Positions 36,609-46,524 of a stretch of DNA of 64,000 nucleotides are shown in pieces. The notes under the pieces are model-generated. The model was not told the origin of the DNA, searched no databases, and saw only the letters and a program-made list of their open reading frames with translations. The position numbers and the translations under genes were made by a program. Every line of letters starts with the position of its first letter. Within the stretch, counting starts at the first letter, position 1. Source of the DNA: an uncultured Bacteroidales bacterium (GTDB lineage: Bacteria > Bacteroidota > Bacteroidia > Bacteroidales > FEN-979); contig CAIWXI010000030.1 in the NCBI GenBank assembly GCA_903916595.1, forward strand, positions 62,001 through 126,000. Reading direction: 5' to 3'.

Positions 36609-37463
36609 TTAATATTCCCAGAGGCTTGATTCAAATTCCAGGATTTTGTTCTTGGCTCTTTCCGATTCCAGGAGTGCATCAACACCGGTAGAATAATCGC
36701 TGATCTTCCGGTCATATACATTTTCCTCCTTATAGATATAACTCGAGAAAATGCGTTTCATAAATACATCGTCATAGGTAAGGCGGCCGGCTACACCGTT
36801 ACGCAGATTGAATTGCTCATTCCTGGCAAACAGATTACGACAGTCGGGGAAATAAATCCAGAAAAGCGGTTTGTAACCTCGGGATGTTCCATCATCGGAA
36901 AAGCTTTCCATCATCGGGCAAACCCCAAGAATACGTACCTCAAGCACCGACCTTTGTTTGTCGAAATACCAGTCTTCCTTTACCCTCAACTGTTTTACAT
37001 CAGAGGCATAGAAAGGTTTTGAAATCACGGTATCAAATTCAATATCAGGATTATCCGGACGCTTTAGTCTAAGCTTTTGCTTCGTTTCAAGCTGGTCCAT
37101 CAAATCTTTATGGGCTAAGGGGACCAGAAAAAGGTCAGTTTCGGCTGAATAGGCCTGTATCGTGCCTTCCTTCATCCCGTCGAGCACAATCTGCATAAAA
37201 CTTTTCCATTGGTTCTGGGGAGTTTCAGGAAAATAAAAAGGCTGGTTCATCTTCTCGCGCATGTCGATGACTCTCCAAACTCTCTTTGTCCAGATGATAT
37301 CTGCCTCCCTTAAATAAGGATAAGGTATTGGTTGAACCTGAGTGATCACGGTTCTGTCATAAACACCATCTCTGGGAGGAGCTTCCAGAACTTGTGCCTG
37401 GGAAGTCAACCTGATCCCGGCTACAAATACTGCCACAAATGCAATGAAAATTATCCTTTTCAT
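36609..37463 (-). CDS. gldN: Type IX secretion protein GldN/PorN
   Basis: This 284-residue periplasmic protein has a signal peptide (IIFIAFVAVFVAG...SQA). The mature part shows GldN features: PPRDGVYDRTVITQVQPIPYPYLREADIIW and VWRVIDMREKMNQPF. GldN/PorN and GldK/PorK form the ring under the outer membrane. It is the last of the five contiguous T9SS genes. Confidence 0.95.
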   Translation of the reverse strand: MKRIIFIAFVAVFVAGIRLTSQAQVLEAPPRDGVYDRTVITQVQPIPYPYLREADIIWTKRVWRVIDMREKMNQPFYFPETPQNQWKSFMQIVLDGMKEGTIQAYSAETDLFLVPLAHKDLMDQLETKQKLRLKRPDNPDIEFDTVISKPFYASDVKQLRVKEDWYFDKQRSVLEVRILGVCPMMESFSDDGTSRGYKPLFWIYFPDCRNLFARNEQFNLRNGVAGRLTYDDVFMKRIFSSYIYKEENVYDRKISDYSTGVDALLESERAKNKILEFESSLWEY

Positions 37464-37484
37464 GATGTGCTGGAATATGTTTGA

Positions 37485-39083
37485 TTAATTAATTTTTAAG
37501 TTGATGGAGGCAATAGTACGCTCGCCATCAGGTCCTTTTACAGTGATATTCTCAAACCAGAGACGTTTGTTCTTTTTGGCATTGGTGATCATCCTTACGA
37601 TTTCAGGAGTCAGCCTGTTACCCTGAACCTTCACTTCAAAAATGTCGCCTGTAATGTCAGTAACGAAATTATAGGAAATTACGACGTATTTCAGGTCAAA
37701 ATCAAATCCAGCCTGCATTTCAGGCACAAGGAACGGACTTGCAAGGACGATACTTTTTGAGATCACTCCTTCGCTCTTTCCTGCAATCTTGGCAACAGGG
37801 TCAGGTACACGTTTAAGTCGGGCGACATAGCTTCCCATGGTCTTGGATTTACCAGAGAATACAGCATTCACCGTGATGGTAGCTTCCCGGGTATTTTGAG
37901 GTAGGCCGCTTACGATATAATCTTTTCCTTCCAGGCGAATATTGCCCACCGAAATAGTCGGAGTAACTCTTTCAGGTCCGCCTGGAACTGAGATAGAAAC
38001 AGGGTTATCAACACCAATATAGAATACGTTCATCTTGGTTGGTGAGATGGTAAGGGCAGGTTTAGCCACAATGAACTCATCTTTGAAGTGGAATGTCATC
38101 GTATCGCCAAGAGGACTAACAATTTTAATGATCCCGGCGAATTTCTTCAATCCTTCTGATGATCCTCCGAGTTTTAGTGTAACGACCCCGTTCTGCCCTT
38201 CGATAGGTGTTGCATTTTTAAAATTTCCAGGCGTTAGTGTATCGGCACCCAGAATGTAGCGGACATTCGGATTGGCTTTGGTATCATAGGCTGCAACCAG
38301 AACTTCGGCAGTATACTCTTCACCAAGGAATACATAGCTGCTTTTGGGGATGACTTTAGCACGGATTACATCAAACTTCCAGTCTTCAGCCGAAACAGCG
38401 GCGAACAGATTATTGACCACATCGAATTCAGCATTATACACATCAGCTTTGATCTGGTTAAGTATAGTGACGGTAGCAGCAAGAATAGTGTGATAGAAAT
38501 TATGCATTTCCCAATTCTGTACTTCGCCATAAGAATCCTTGAACTGGCCCTCGGTGGTCAGACCCAGTTTCATGGTCCCTTGAAATTTGGGATCCAGTAA
38601 GCCTATCATCTCTTTCTTATAAATTTCAATCTTATCCCTTAAAATTCTGGCTTGTCCGGCTGACCCATCATGGGAACCCCCAATTAAATAATTTGTAGGG
38701 GCGTCATAATTGTCCTGGCGTTTAACTTTAGAAAGTGGTAAAACTTTTGCTTCCGTGTAAGTGACCTTTTCTGTTCTGGAAATCACCGTATACTTCAGAC
38801 TGTCGATATAATTTGCCAGGTCTTCGGAAAGCTTCCTCGCTTTCTGAGCTCTGTCCCAGTAAGGACCTACCTTTTTCTCATTTAGCTGGTACTGGATTTT
38901 GAACTTTGAAATAGTGTGATCGAGTTTTTTATTAAAATTCGAATTCGTATTTTCCATGGTTTCATTAACCACGATGAATGCATCAAGCATTTGCTTCGAG
39001 ACATTCAGCGCAAGTAAAGCAGTAAGCACGAGATACATCATCCCGATCATCTTTTGCCTTGGTGTCTCTTTATATCCTGCCAT
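37485..39083 (-). CDS. gldM: Type IX secretion motor protein GldM/PorM
   Basis: This 532-residue protein has one N-terminal membrane helix (about 11-30, MIGMMYLVLTALLALNVS) preceded by Arg9, the residue that pairs with the GldL glutamate in the proton channel. A long periplasmic part follows with the D1-D4-like domains. GldM forms a dimer around which GldL assembles as a rotary motor. It lies 50 bases after gldL and 21 bases before gldN. Confidence 0.96.
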   Translation of the reverse strand: MAGYKETPRQKMIGMMYLVLTALLALNVSKQMLDAFIVVNETMENTNSNFNKKLDHTISKFKIQYQLNEKKVGPYWDRAQKARKLSEDLANYIDSLKYTVISRTEKVTYTEAKVLPLSKVKRQDNYDAPTNYLIGGSHDGSAGQARILRDKIEIYKKEMIGLLDPKFQGTMKLGLTTEGQFKDSYGEVQNWEMHNFYHTILAATVTILNQIKADVYNAEFDVVNNLFAAVSAEDWKFDVIRAKVIPKSSYVFLGEEYTAEVLVAAYDTKANPNVRYILGADTLTPGNFKNATPIEGQNGVVTLKLGGSSEGLKKFAGIIKIVSPLGDTMTFHFKDEFIVAKPALTISPTKMNVFYIGVDNPVSISVPGGPERVTPTISVGNIRLEGKDYIVSGLPQNTREATITVNAVFSGKSKTMGSYVARLKRVPDPVAKIAGKSEGVISKSIVLASPFLVPEMQAGFDFDLKYVVISYNFVTDITGDIFEVKVQGNRLTPEIVRMITNAKKNKRLWFENITVKGPDGERTIASINLKIN

Positions 39084-39133
39084 TTAATTTGTCTTTTTCA
39101 GGTGAATACTCCGGATTTATTAAGATGCCAGGG

Positions 39134-40315
39134 TTATTTAATTGAGATGTTCATGGCTGAGAGCATATTGCCATATACCTTATTCATAGCTGCAATATTA
39201 CTGGCCAGGGAATCCACTTGTTCTTTAAATCTACCCGTTTGAGTAACCGATGCATTCAGATTTTCAAGGAACCGTCGCATACTTTCTTCCATCTGCGATG
39301 AAGCTTCAACCTGGTTAGTTGAAGTTTGCAACTGTTTCTCAAAAACCATATTTAAATGGTTTAAATTATCCTTGTACTTGACAGTATTTGTGACAGATTC
39401 GGTAAGATTATCGGCAAATTTTCCAAGGACTGCATTGAATTTATTGGTGTTTTCCATTTGTTCATTTGATCCCTGGAGATGGAGCTCATACAAGGCGTTC
39501 AAGGCTGACAGATTACTTGAAACCCGATGCATTTGTTTGTTGTACTGTTCATTTTCCGAAGTAGAAGATACTAACGTGGCAGCAGTTTTGGAAAGCATTT
39601 CAGCTGATTCATTGTATTTCTCCATGAATTTATTTGCTGAAATTGTAGCAGCCGATATGCTTGAAGTCATATCTTTATTCACTTTGATCTCCTCCTTCAG
39701 TGAATTTGCTACTTCCGTGTAGGCGCTGGAAAGACCGGCAGCGCTCCTGGCTGCCGACTGCATATGCTGCAGCTGCTCCTGGGAAGTACTAACACTCTGT
39801 TCCAAAACAGTAGCAGTTTTCTTATATGAATCGCTGAGTTTGGAAGCTCCGTCGGTGGCAAGTTTAACCTGGTTTACAAACTGATCATTGGTAACAGCGG
39901 CATCTGACATTTTACCCAGCTTTGACGTTGTATCGGCAAGAGTGCGCATCCCTTCACCAAGGCTAAGTATGAGTTCAGGTCCGATCTTAGCTTTTTCGAG
40001 CATCTTGTCAAGCTCCTGCGACACTGTTTCACCTTTAGCCAATGCCTGAGAAACATCGATATCTGCGTCATGATACATCCCGGCAAGCTGGGGGTATACC
40101 AGACTCCAGTCGGGTTCAACATGAGGTGGTTCAAAGGCCGAAAAGAAGAATATAAGAGACTCGGTTCCTAACCCAACAATCAGCATATAATCAGCTCCCC
40201 AATAATGATTGATCTTGAACAAAGCTCCAATAATAACTACTGATGCACCCCATCCGTACAGCTTGGCCATGAAGAGCTTGTACCCCTTAGATTTAACAAA
40301 ACTCAGAAAACCCAT
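39134..40315 (-). CDS. gldL: Type IX secretion motor protein GldL/PorL
   Basis: This 393-residue protein has two N-terminal membrane helices (about 18-34 and 41-60). Glu52 (GLGTESLIFFFSAF) lies in the second, at the position of the proton-coupling glutamate of GldL. The rest is a long Ser/Thr/Asn-rich coiled coil with repeated segments; GldL proteins are often shorter (about 215-310). It forms the five-subunit stator around the GldM dimer. Confidence 0.95.
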   Translation of the reverse strand: MGFLSFVKSKGYKLFMAKLYGWGASVVIIGALFKINHYWGADYMLIVGLGTESLIFFFSAFEPPHVEPDWSLVYPQLAGMYHDADIDVSQALAKGETVSQELDKMLEKAKIGPELILSLGEGMRTLADTTSKLGKMSDAAVTNDQFVNQVKLATDGASKLSDSYKKTATVLEQSVSTSQEQLQHMQSAARSAAGLSSAYTEVANSLKEEIKVNKDMTSSISAATISANKFMEKYNESAEMLSKTAATLVSSTSENEQYNKQMHRVSSNLSALNALYELHLQGSNEQMENTNKFNAVLGKFADNLTESVTNTVKYKDNLNHLNMVFEKQLQTSTNQVEASSQMEESMRRFLENLNASVTQTGRFKEQVDSLASNIAAMNKVYGNMLSAMNISIK

Positions 40316-40364
40316 AATTTAGAATGTATTAGTTAAAATTGGTTAAAATTAATTGAACTCGTTC

Positions 40365-41732
40365 CTAATTATACACCTTGGAGGCCCTGGCCGGATTGTC
40401 ATCCTTCTGACGGCCAAGGAAGTTCTGTACACAGCGGAATCCTATGTAACACTTCGATGTATCCTGGTACTCATAACCTCTGGTGGAAACACGCAGGTAA
40501 TATGCAATATCTTTCCATGAACCACCGCGAGTTACTTTGCGTTTCAAAGTTGGAGGGTCGCTGTCCTTGGCATTGTATGTATAATCGGGGTTCAAATCCC
40601 AGGTAAAATTGTAAGAAGAAGGATGGAATGCCGACCTGGTCCATTCCGCAACATTACCAGCCATATCATATAGACCAAATTCGTTGGCCGGATAGTGAGC
40701 TACAATAACAGTGTTTAAACCTCCATCATCAATATAATTACCTCTGAGGGGTTTAAAGTTAGCGAGGAAACATCCTTTATCGTTACGGGTATATGGTCCA
40801 CCCCATGGATAGGAGTTGCCGTCATATCCACCCCGGGCAGCCCATTCCCATTCAGCTTCTGTTGGAAGACGGAATTCACTGATCGAAGACTCTCCTTTCT
40901 TACCATATAAGAAACTGTTCTTCAGCTGTGTGCGCCATATGCAGAAGGCATTGGCCTGTTTCCAGTTAACTCCAACAACAGGATAGTTGTCATATGCGGG
41001 ATGCCAAAAGTATTTTTCGGTTGAAGGGTCATTAAAGGAATATGCGAAATCATGAATCCAGCAGAGAGTGTCGGGATAAACGCTGATAACTTCTTTGCGT
41101 ACATACACTGAACGGTCTTTCATACCCTGGGGACGGTTGGCAAGTCCGGCATCCTTGGTATCTGCCTGACCTCCCCATTCCTTGCGGGCTGCGGCTTTCA
41201 GATCAACAAAATAATATTCATAATAGAGCTTGCGGGAATCAATCTCCTTAACTCTGAAATAACGTTCATTTTCGGGCAAATACATTTGGTTCAAAGCATC
41301 TCTGACATCCTGCTGCTGAGAATTCCATTCGATTTTTGTTTCCCAGTTAAGACAAGGCGGGTCAAAGGTTTCACCTGTTTTCTTGTTTTCGGAAATAAAA
41401 TAAAGCTCAGGTTTTATCTCACCAAGAATCCGCCGGGCTATGGAATCCCTCACCCAGTTAACGAACTGCCGATACTCATTATTAGTGATTTCTGTCTGAT
41501 CCATGTAGAATGCCGCAACCGACACTGTACGCGGGTTATTGAGCTGGGCATAAGGTACATCTTCATCGCTTACTCCCATGGTAAAAGAACCCATTGGGAT
41601 ATAAACCATGCCAAAAGGATCGGGCTGATAATACCTTTTCCTTGCCTTAACCCCGGTCAGTTCTCCGTTTCCTGAGTTGCTGCAGCTTCCAAGAAAGACG
41701 AGCAGGACTAAAAACACGAGTAGTTTTTTCAT
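40365..41732 (-). CDS. gldK: Type IX secretion ring lipoprotein GldK/PorK
   Basis: This 455-residue protein has a lipoprotein signal (LLVFLVLLVFLGSC). Its body is the formylglycine-generating-enzyme-like (FGE-sulfatase) fold: MVYIPMGSFTMG, EITNNEYRQFV, RLPTEAEWEWAARGG, NVAEWTRSAF and TRGGSWKD. In GldK the fold is structural; it binds GldN to form the periplasmic ring. It follows porP and precedes gldL. Confidence 0.96.
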   Translation of the reverse strand: MKKLLVFLVLLVFLGSCSNSGNGELTGVKARKRYYQPDPFGMVYIPMGSFTMGVSDEDVPYAQLNNPRTVSVAAFYMDQTEITNNEYRQFVNWVRDSIARRILGEIKPELYFISENKKTGETFDPPCLNWETKIEWNSQQQDVRDALNQMYLPENERYFRVKEIDSRKLYYEYYFVDLKAAARKEWGGQADTKDAGLANRPQGMKDRSVYVRKEVISVYPDTLCWIHDFAYSFNDPSTEKYFWHPAYDNYPVVGVNWKQANAFCIWRTQLKNSFLYGKKGESSISEFRLPTEAEWEWAARGGYDGNSYPWGGPYTRNDKGCFLANFKPLRGNYIDDGGLNTVIVAHYPANEFGLYDMAGNVAEWTRSAFHPSSYNFTWDLNPDYTYNAKDSDPPTLKRKVTRGGSWKDIAYYLRVSTRGYEYQDTSKCYIGFRCVQNFLGRQKDDNPARASKVYN

Positions 41733-41832
41733 TTTTCGGGCAGTTGGTTGATAAAAATAAACGCTATTTCTTGAGCTTTAGTATGTGATTGTCTGGTTTT
41801 CGAATTAAACCGGCAAATGTAGTAAATTAAAT

Positions 41833-42807
41833 TTATAAAAAGCGTGTGTTACGGTAACTTCTTCTAAATTTATCGGTATCAATTTTAAGCACATAATTTA
41901 ACATTACCTCAAAACTGCCATTGCTGTATTTCATCATTTTCGATATACCAACATCATAGGCTAATCCAATTCTGAAGCCTTTTATAGTAAGTCCGGCAAG
42001 AACAGAAACCGCATCTTCGAAGCGGTATGCAAGCCCTCCATAGAATTTGTTGTTATACCAGACAAGCCCGCTGAGGCTAAACTGGAATGTAGTCCCATCG
42101 AACATAACAAAAGCACTTGGCTGAAGCTGAAACGCCGGATGATTAGGGATATCCCACTGGTAGCCCCCCGTAAGATAAAACGTCCGGTTGAGCCTGTACT
42201 GTGTGTTACTACCCTTAGACTGAAGGAGCTGATCACCCGACAAACCTATATAAAATTTCTCTGGTACACGGTAATACACACCAACTGCCAGATCAAAAAT
42301 CATGTCGCTTTTTGCCTGATCCCCCTGAAGAAGCGGATCACTCGTACTAACAGGCTTGAATTTAGAATAATCAAATTTGCCATTCTGAAACCCCAGCTGC
42401 ACTCCTGCCGAAAGGATCCCTGAACCGACTTCTGCCTTGTAAGCATACCCTATTTTAAGAGTAGTATTTTTAAAAAAACCGAGCTTGTCCTGTGAAACCA
42501 TACCCCCTATACCTCCGTGAATCGCACGTATAGGCGCATCAACAGTGAGGAACAAAGTCTCCGGTGCAACCTTATTCCCATCACTGTCTTTAAAACCAAA
42601 CCATTGTTCACGAATAAGGCCCGTTATGGAAATCCCACCACTCATGCCTGCAAAAGCCGGATTGAACACCATATTGTTAAACATGTAATTCGTGATCACA
42701 CTGGTTTGTTGTCCCCTGCTTTCAGAAAAGCATAAAACATTTAAACACAGTAAAACCAAAGAAATATACTTAAAGAAAGGCTTTCCCTGGAGTTTTATGG
42801 CTTGCAT
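41833..42807 (-). CDS. porP: Type IX secretion outer-membrane protein PorP/SprF
   Basis: This 324-residue protein starts at ATG 42807 and has a signal peptide (YISLVLLCLNVLCFSES). The first mature segment (NYMFNNMVFNPAFAGMSGGISITGLIREQW) is the hallmark of the PorP/SprF family. The rest is outer-membrane beta-barrel. In the T9SS PorP-type proteins bind the GldK-GldN ring or anchor surface adhesins. It heads the porP-gldKLMN cluster. Confidence 0.95.
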   Translation of the reverse strand: MQAIKLQGKPFFKYISLVLLCLNVLCFSESRGQQTSVITNYMFNNMVFNPAFAGMSGGISITGLIREQWFGFKDSDGNKVAPETLFLTVDAPIRAIHGGIGGMVSQDKLGFFKNTTLKIGYAYKAEVGSGILSAGVQLGFQNGKFDYSKFKPVSTSDPLLQGDQAKSDMIFDLAVGVYYRVPEKFYIGLSGDQLLQSKGSNTQYRLNRTFYLTGGYQWDIPNHPAFQLQPSAFVMFDGTTFQFSLSGLVWYNNKFYGGLAYRFEDAVSVLAGLTIKGFRIGLAYDVGISKMMKYSNGSFEVMLNYVLKIDTDKFRRSYRNTRFL

Positions 42808-42959
42808 CAAATTCCGGATGTTATCGTTTTTCGTTTCAGGCGTTAAAAGTACTGCTTTTTTTATTCAGGTCATCATTCCACCCTCGCAAGTAAGATTAAT
42901 AAACATGTTTATATCTTAAGCGATGAAGCCTGTAATTTATTATACGCAAGAACTTTTAT

Positions 42960-42990
42960 TTTGTTACCAACGATCTTTTCATCAACTTTG
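42960..42990 (+). promoter_or_regulatory. Candidate promoter for the YitT-family gene
   Basis: TTTG at 42960-42963, 19 bases, then CAACTTTG (42983-42990), one mismatch from TAnnTTTG. It gives a leader of about 42 bases. The surrounding 42808-43038 region separates divergent porP and YitT genes; I see no clear porP promoter there. Confidence 0.4.
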
Positions 42991-43038
42991 TTTTCATGAC
43001 TCTGCGTTTTTTTGTTTTTCCTAATAATTCTCTGACTT

Positions 43039-43935
43039 ATGGCTTTTTTTATGATCAAGGAAAAACCGTTTTCAAGAAAATGGTTTCTATCGTATGGTTT
43101 TATTGTTGTCGGCTCTTTCATTCTGGCCTCTGCCTTTGTTCTTTTTTTTACACCCTATAAGATCATTCCAGGCGGCGTATATGGTATTTCCATCGTTCTC
43201 CATTACGTTCTTGGAACCCCGATCGGGATGATGGCTCTGTGCTTCGACATTCCACTCACAATCATTGGAATGAAAGTACTTGGGCCAAGGTTCGGGTTCA
43301 AAACGGTTCTGGGTTTTTCACTAACAGCCGTTTTTACAGATACCCTTACATGGCTCTGGGGATTTGAACCTCTTGTAAATGGGGATGCTTTACTGTCTTC
43401 AATATTTGGCGGATTGCTTTGCGGGCTTGGGCTCGGGCTTATATTCAGATCCAAGGCAACATCCGGAGGAAGCGATATTGTAGCCGCCATCATTGCCAAG
43501 TATACTAAATTACCGATCGGCCAGCTTATGATCATGGTGGATTCTGTAATAGTGCTCCTCGGACTATTTGTGTTCCAGGATTGGAAAATTCCTTTGTATT
43601 CGTGGATTGCAATCTTCATAACAGGCAAGGTAATCGATGGGGTCCTTGAAGGGATAAATTACGAGAAGAGTCTGTTTATTATCTCTGAAAAACACGAGGA
43701 GATTAGAGATAAAATTATCAATAACCTAAACCGGGGAGGAACAATTATTGAAGGCCAGGGTATGTTCAACATGGCCGAACGTAAGATCATATTCACCGTT
43801 GTAAGCCGCAGGGAACTTGTTATTCTCGAAGAATATATTCATCAGATCGACCCTAAAGCATTTCTTACGGTCTTTAATGCCTCGGAGATCCTTGGAGAAG
43901 GATTCAAGTCGCTGAAGGAGAAGATATCAGATTGA
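43039..43935 (+). CDS. YitT-family membrane protein (DUF161 + DUF2179)
   Basis: This 298-residue protein has five or six membrane helices in the first 190 residues, with the YitT repeat motifs FTPYKIIPGGVYGISIVLHY and SKATSGGSDIVAAI. The last 80 residues form a soluble DUF2179 domain (RGGTIIEGQGMF). Transport has been suggested for the family but the substrate is unsettled. The stop codon is the first three bases of a heptamer array. Confidence 0.9.
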   Translation: MAFFMIKEKPFSRKWFLSYGFIVVGSFILASAFVLFFTPYKIIPGGVYGISIVLHYVLGTPIGMMALCFDIPLTIIGMKVLGPRFGFKTVLGFSLTAVFTDTLTWLWGFEPLVNGDALLSSIFGGLLCGLGLGLIFRSKATSGGSDIVAAIIAKYTKLPIGQLMIMVDSVIVLLGLFVFQDWKIPLYSWIAIFITGKVIDGVLEGINYEKSLFIISEKHEEIRDKIINNLNRGGTIIEGQGMFNMAERKIIFTVVSRRELVILEEYIHQIDPKAFLTVFNASEILGEGFKSLKEKISD

Positions 43936-43981
43936 ATTTCGAATATCGAATATCGAATGTTGAATGTTGAATGTTGAACGG
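43933..43981. repeat. Seven-unit heptamer array starting at a stop codon
   Basis: Units: TGAATTT, CGAATAT, CGAATAT, CGAATGT, TGAATGT, TGAATGT, TGAACGG. The first unit begins with the YitT gene's TGA. GAATATCG (43941-43948) pairs with CGATATTC (43993-44000), so the region can also fold as a hairpin between convergent YitT and rseP genes. Confidence 0.92.
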
Positions 43982-44008
43982 AATAAAAAATCCGATATTC
44001 AAAATCAT

Positions 44009-45328
44009 TTACCTGAAAAGTTTCATTATATCATTCCCGTTAGCAAAAATCAGCAGCCCGAAAAGTATCACCATCCCGACGACCTGTGCATATTCGATGA
44101 ATTTATCACTGGGCTTACGTCTGAAAATGATCTCGTAAAGCAGAAACATCACATGTCCGCCATCCAATGCAGGAATCGGCAATACATTCAGAACTGCAAG
44201 CATAATAGATAAAAATGCCGTGAGATGCCAGAAAGCCTGCCAGTCCCAGGTTGATGGGAAGATGGAGCCAATAGCAATAAAACCACCCACAGATTCATAC
44301 GCTTTTTCCTGAGAGAATAAAAGTTTAATTGATTTTATATAATTGCCAACCCCTTCAAAAGCCTTAACAACGCCTGCAGGAACAGCCGTAAACAAAGTAT
44401 AGGATTTTTCTTTGAAATCAAGAAAATCGGAAGGAGGTTTTGAATACACCCCGATCAGGCCTGTGGATGGAACAGAGATTTTTAGTTTAAGTGTGTCTTT
44501 GCCCCTGAGAACCGAAACACTGACTTCCTTATTTTTATATCCCTGTAGCGCTTTTCTGAACTCAATAAAATATGGATGCAGAGTATCGTTAATGCCAAGA
44601 AGATAGTCGCCTTTCAACATCCCGGCCTTACTGGCAGGCGCCCCGGCGCTGAAACTTGAAATCACGAAGGGAATGCGGAATGAAATAAAATCAGTCAATT
44701 TATATTTAATAAGCTTACTGATGAACCCTTTGGGTATTTCAATGTTCACTTTTTCACCGTTGCGCATAACCTGCATCGTTTTAGCTTCCTCAAGTACCAG
44801 AGTTTTAGGAATAGATGCAAAATCATCGACTACTTTATTGTCAATTGAAAGTATATTGTCCCCGTTCCTCAGGCCCATCTGGTAACCCGTGGAATCAACA
44901 GAAATACCGTATTTAAGAGCCGAAACAGGCAGGTACTGATCGCCCCAGATAACAAGCAGGGTAATATAGATAACAATGGCAAGGAGCAGGTTCACGGAAA
45001 CCCCTCCCAGCATAATGATGAGCCTCTGCCATGCTGGTTTTGACCTGAATTCCCAGGGCTGTGGCGGTTGCTTCAACTGTTCCATATCCATCGATTCATC
45101 AATCATTCCGGAAATCTTTACATAGCCTCCAAGCGGAAGCCAGCCAACCCCGTATTCAGTCTCTCCTTTTTTAAATTTAAATAATGAAAACCACGGATCA
45201 AAAAACAGGTAAAACTTCTCAACCCTGGTTTTAAACAATTTCGCGGCAACAAAATGCCCCATCTCGTGTACAATCACCAGAATTGACAAACTGAGAAGAA
45301 GCTGAACAATCTTTATGAAAATTTCCAT
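44009..45328 (-). CDS. rseP: RIP site-2 protease RseP
   Basis: This 439-residue intramembrane metalloprotease has HExxH in the first helix (VIVHEMGHF, His21, Glu22, His25) and the second metal site in the last helices (PIPALDGGHVM). One or two PDZ-like domains lie between. It cleaves membrane-bound anti-sigma factors or signal peptides. Its ATG shares an A with the dxr TAA (TAATG), indicating coupled translation. Confidence 0.95.
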   Translation of the reverse strand: MEIFIKIVQLLLSLSILVIVHEMGHFVAAKLFKTRVEKFYLFFDPWFSLFKFKKGETEYGVGWLPLGGYVKISGMIDESMDMEQLKQPPQPWEFRSKPAWQRLIIMLGGVSVNLLLAIVIYITLLVIWGDQYLPVSALKYGISVDSTGYQMGLRNGDNILSIDNKVVDDFASIPKTLVLEEAKTMQVMRNGEKVNIEIPKGFISKLIKYKLTDFISFRIPFVISSFSAGAPASKAGMLKGDYLLGINDTLHPYFIEFRKALQGYKNKEVSVSVLRGKDTLKLKISVPSTGLIGVYSKPPSDFLDFKEKSYTLFTAVPAGVVKAFEGVGNYIKSIKLLFSQEKAYESVGGFIAIGSIFPSTWDWQAFWHLTAFLSIMLAVLNVLPIPALDGGHVMFLLYEIIFRRKPSDKFIEYAQVVGMVILFGLLIFANGNDIMKLFR

Positions 45329-46524
45329 TAATTTTTCTTTTTTGGTATTAGTGTATTAACAATAAATTCTTCAGCGTATTTAACTGAATCCCTGTGGGTT
45401 TCAACATAATCATCATAAGAAGGCCTGCTTATGAAAGATACCGTTTGCATACAGTGTTCAATTACATCAGTCATTTCAAGAAATTTGATTTTCTCGTTGA
45501 GAAATGCAAAAACAGCCGCTTCATTCGCGGCATTTAAGATACAGGGCATATTGCCTCCGGCCTCAAGCGCTTCATAGGCCAGGCCAAGGTTGCGGAACAG
45601 CTCCTTGTCGGGAGGTTCAAATGTAAGCTTTGGATGATCAAGGAAACTGAACCTGGGCAATGCCGATGGAAGCCTTTCGGGAAACCCAAGTGCGTACAAA
45701 ATAGGCAGCCGCATATCGGGCAGACCCATCTGTGCTTTTATAGATCCGTCGATGAACTGCACAAGGGAATGTATGACAGACTGCGGATGAATAATCACGT
45801 CGATCTGTTCAGGTTTAAGATCAAACAACCAGCGGGCTTCAATTACCTCTAATCCTTTATTCATCATCGAAGCGGAATCAATGCTGATTTTTTTTCCCAT
45901 CTTCCAGTTCGGGTGATTCAGCGCTTCCTCCCTGCTTACAGTTTGAAGGTATTCCCTGCTTTTTCCCCTGAAAGGACCTCCTGAGGCCGTGAGAAAAATC
46001 TTTTCAACACTCCCCGGTTTCTCTCCTATAAGGCATTGAAAAATAGCTGAATGTTCAGAGTCAACCGGGAGGAGGGATACATTCATTGAACGGGCCTTCT
46101 CGGTCACCAGATCGCCGGCAATAACCAGAGTCTCCTTATTTGCAAGAGCAATGTTTTTCCCATATTCAATAGCCCTGAGAGTGGGCCTGAGCCCGGCATA
46201 ACCAACCAGTGCACTGATAACTATATCAATCGACTCCATTTCCATAACCTGAGTTAAGGAGTCCTCGCCGGAGTATACTTTTATCTGCTCTGACTCCAGG
46301 GCTGCACACACTTTTCTGTAACATGCCTGATTTCCAATAACAACGGCATTCGGGTGGAACTCAAAGGCCTGGGTAATCAGCATATCGCAATTATTCTGGG
46401 CTGTGAGAACCTCAACCTCGAAAAGTTCAGGATTTGTCCTGATCACATCAAGAGTCTGCAGGCCTATTGAGCCAGTAGATCCCAAAAGGGCAACGCGTTT
46501 CTTAGGTAAGCTTGTACTTCCCAT
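45328..46524 (-). CDS. dxr: 1-deoxy-D-xylulose 5-phosphate reductoisomerase
   Basis: This 398-residue enzyme makes 2-C-methyl-D-erythritol 4-phosphate in the MEP isoprenoid pathway. It shows the NADPH motif LLGSTGSIGLQTLDVI, NKETLVIAG, PVDSEHSAIFQCL and the loop LTASGGPFRG. It is joined to rseP and the M23 peptidase in a tight operon. The dxr-rseP order is widespread in Bacteroidota. Confidence 0.98.
   Translation of the reverse strand: MGSTSLPKKRVALLGSTGSIGLQTLDVIRTNPELFEVEVLTAQNNCDMLITQAFEFHPNAVVIGNQACYRKVCAALESEQIKVYSGEDSLTQVMEMESIDIVISALVGYAGLRPTLRAIEYGKNIALANKETLVIAGDLVTEKARSMNVSLLPVDSEHSAIFQCLIGEKPGSVEKIFLTASGGPFRGKSREYLQTVSREEALNHPNWKMGKKISIDSASMMNKGLEVIEARWLFDLKPEQIDVIIHPQSVIHSLVQFIDGSIKAQMGLPDMRLPILYALGFPERLPSALPRFSFLDHPKLTFEPPDKELFRNLGLAYEALEAGGNMPCILNAANEAAVFAFLNEKIKFLEMTDVIEHCMQTVSFISRPSYDDYVETHRDSVKYAEEFIVNTLIPKKKN

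Noticed and set aside
42909-43121. Minus-strand open frame of 70 codons
   Set aside because: It overlaps the start and promoter of the YitT gene on the other strand, is Lys-rich and shows no family features.
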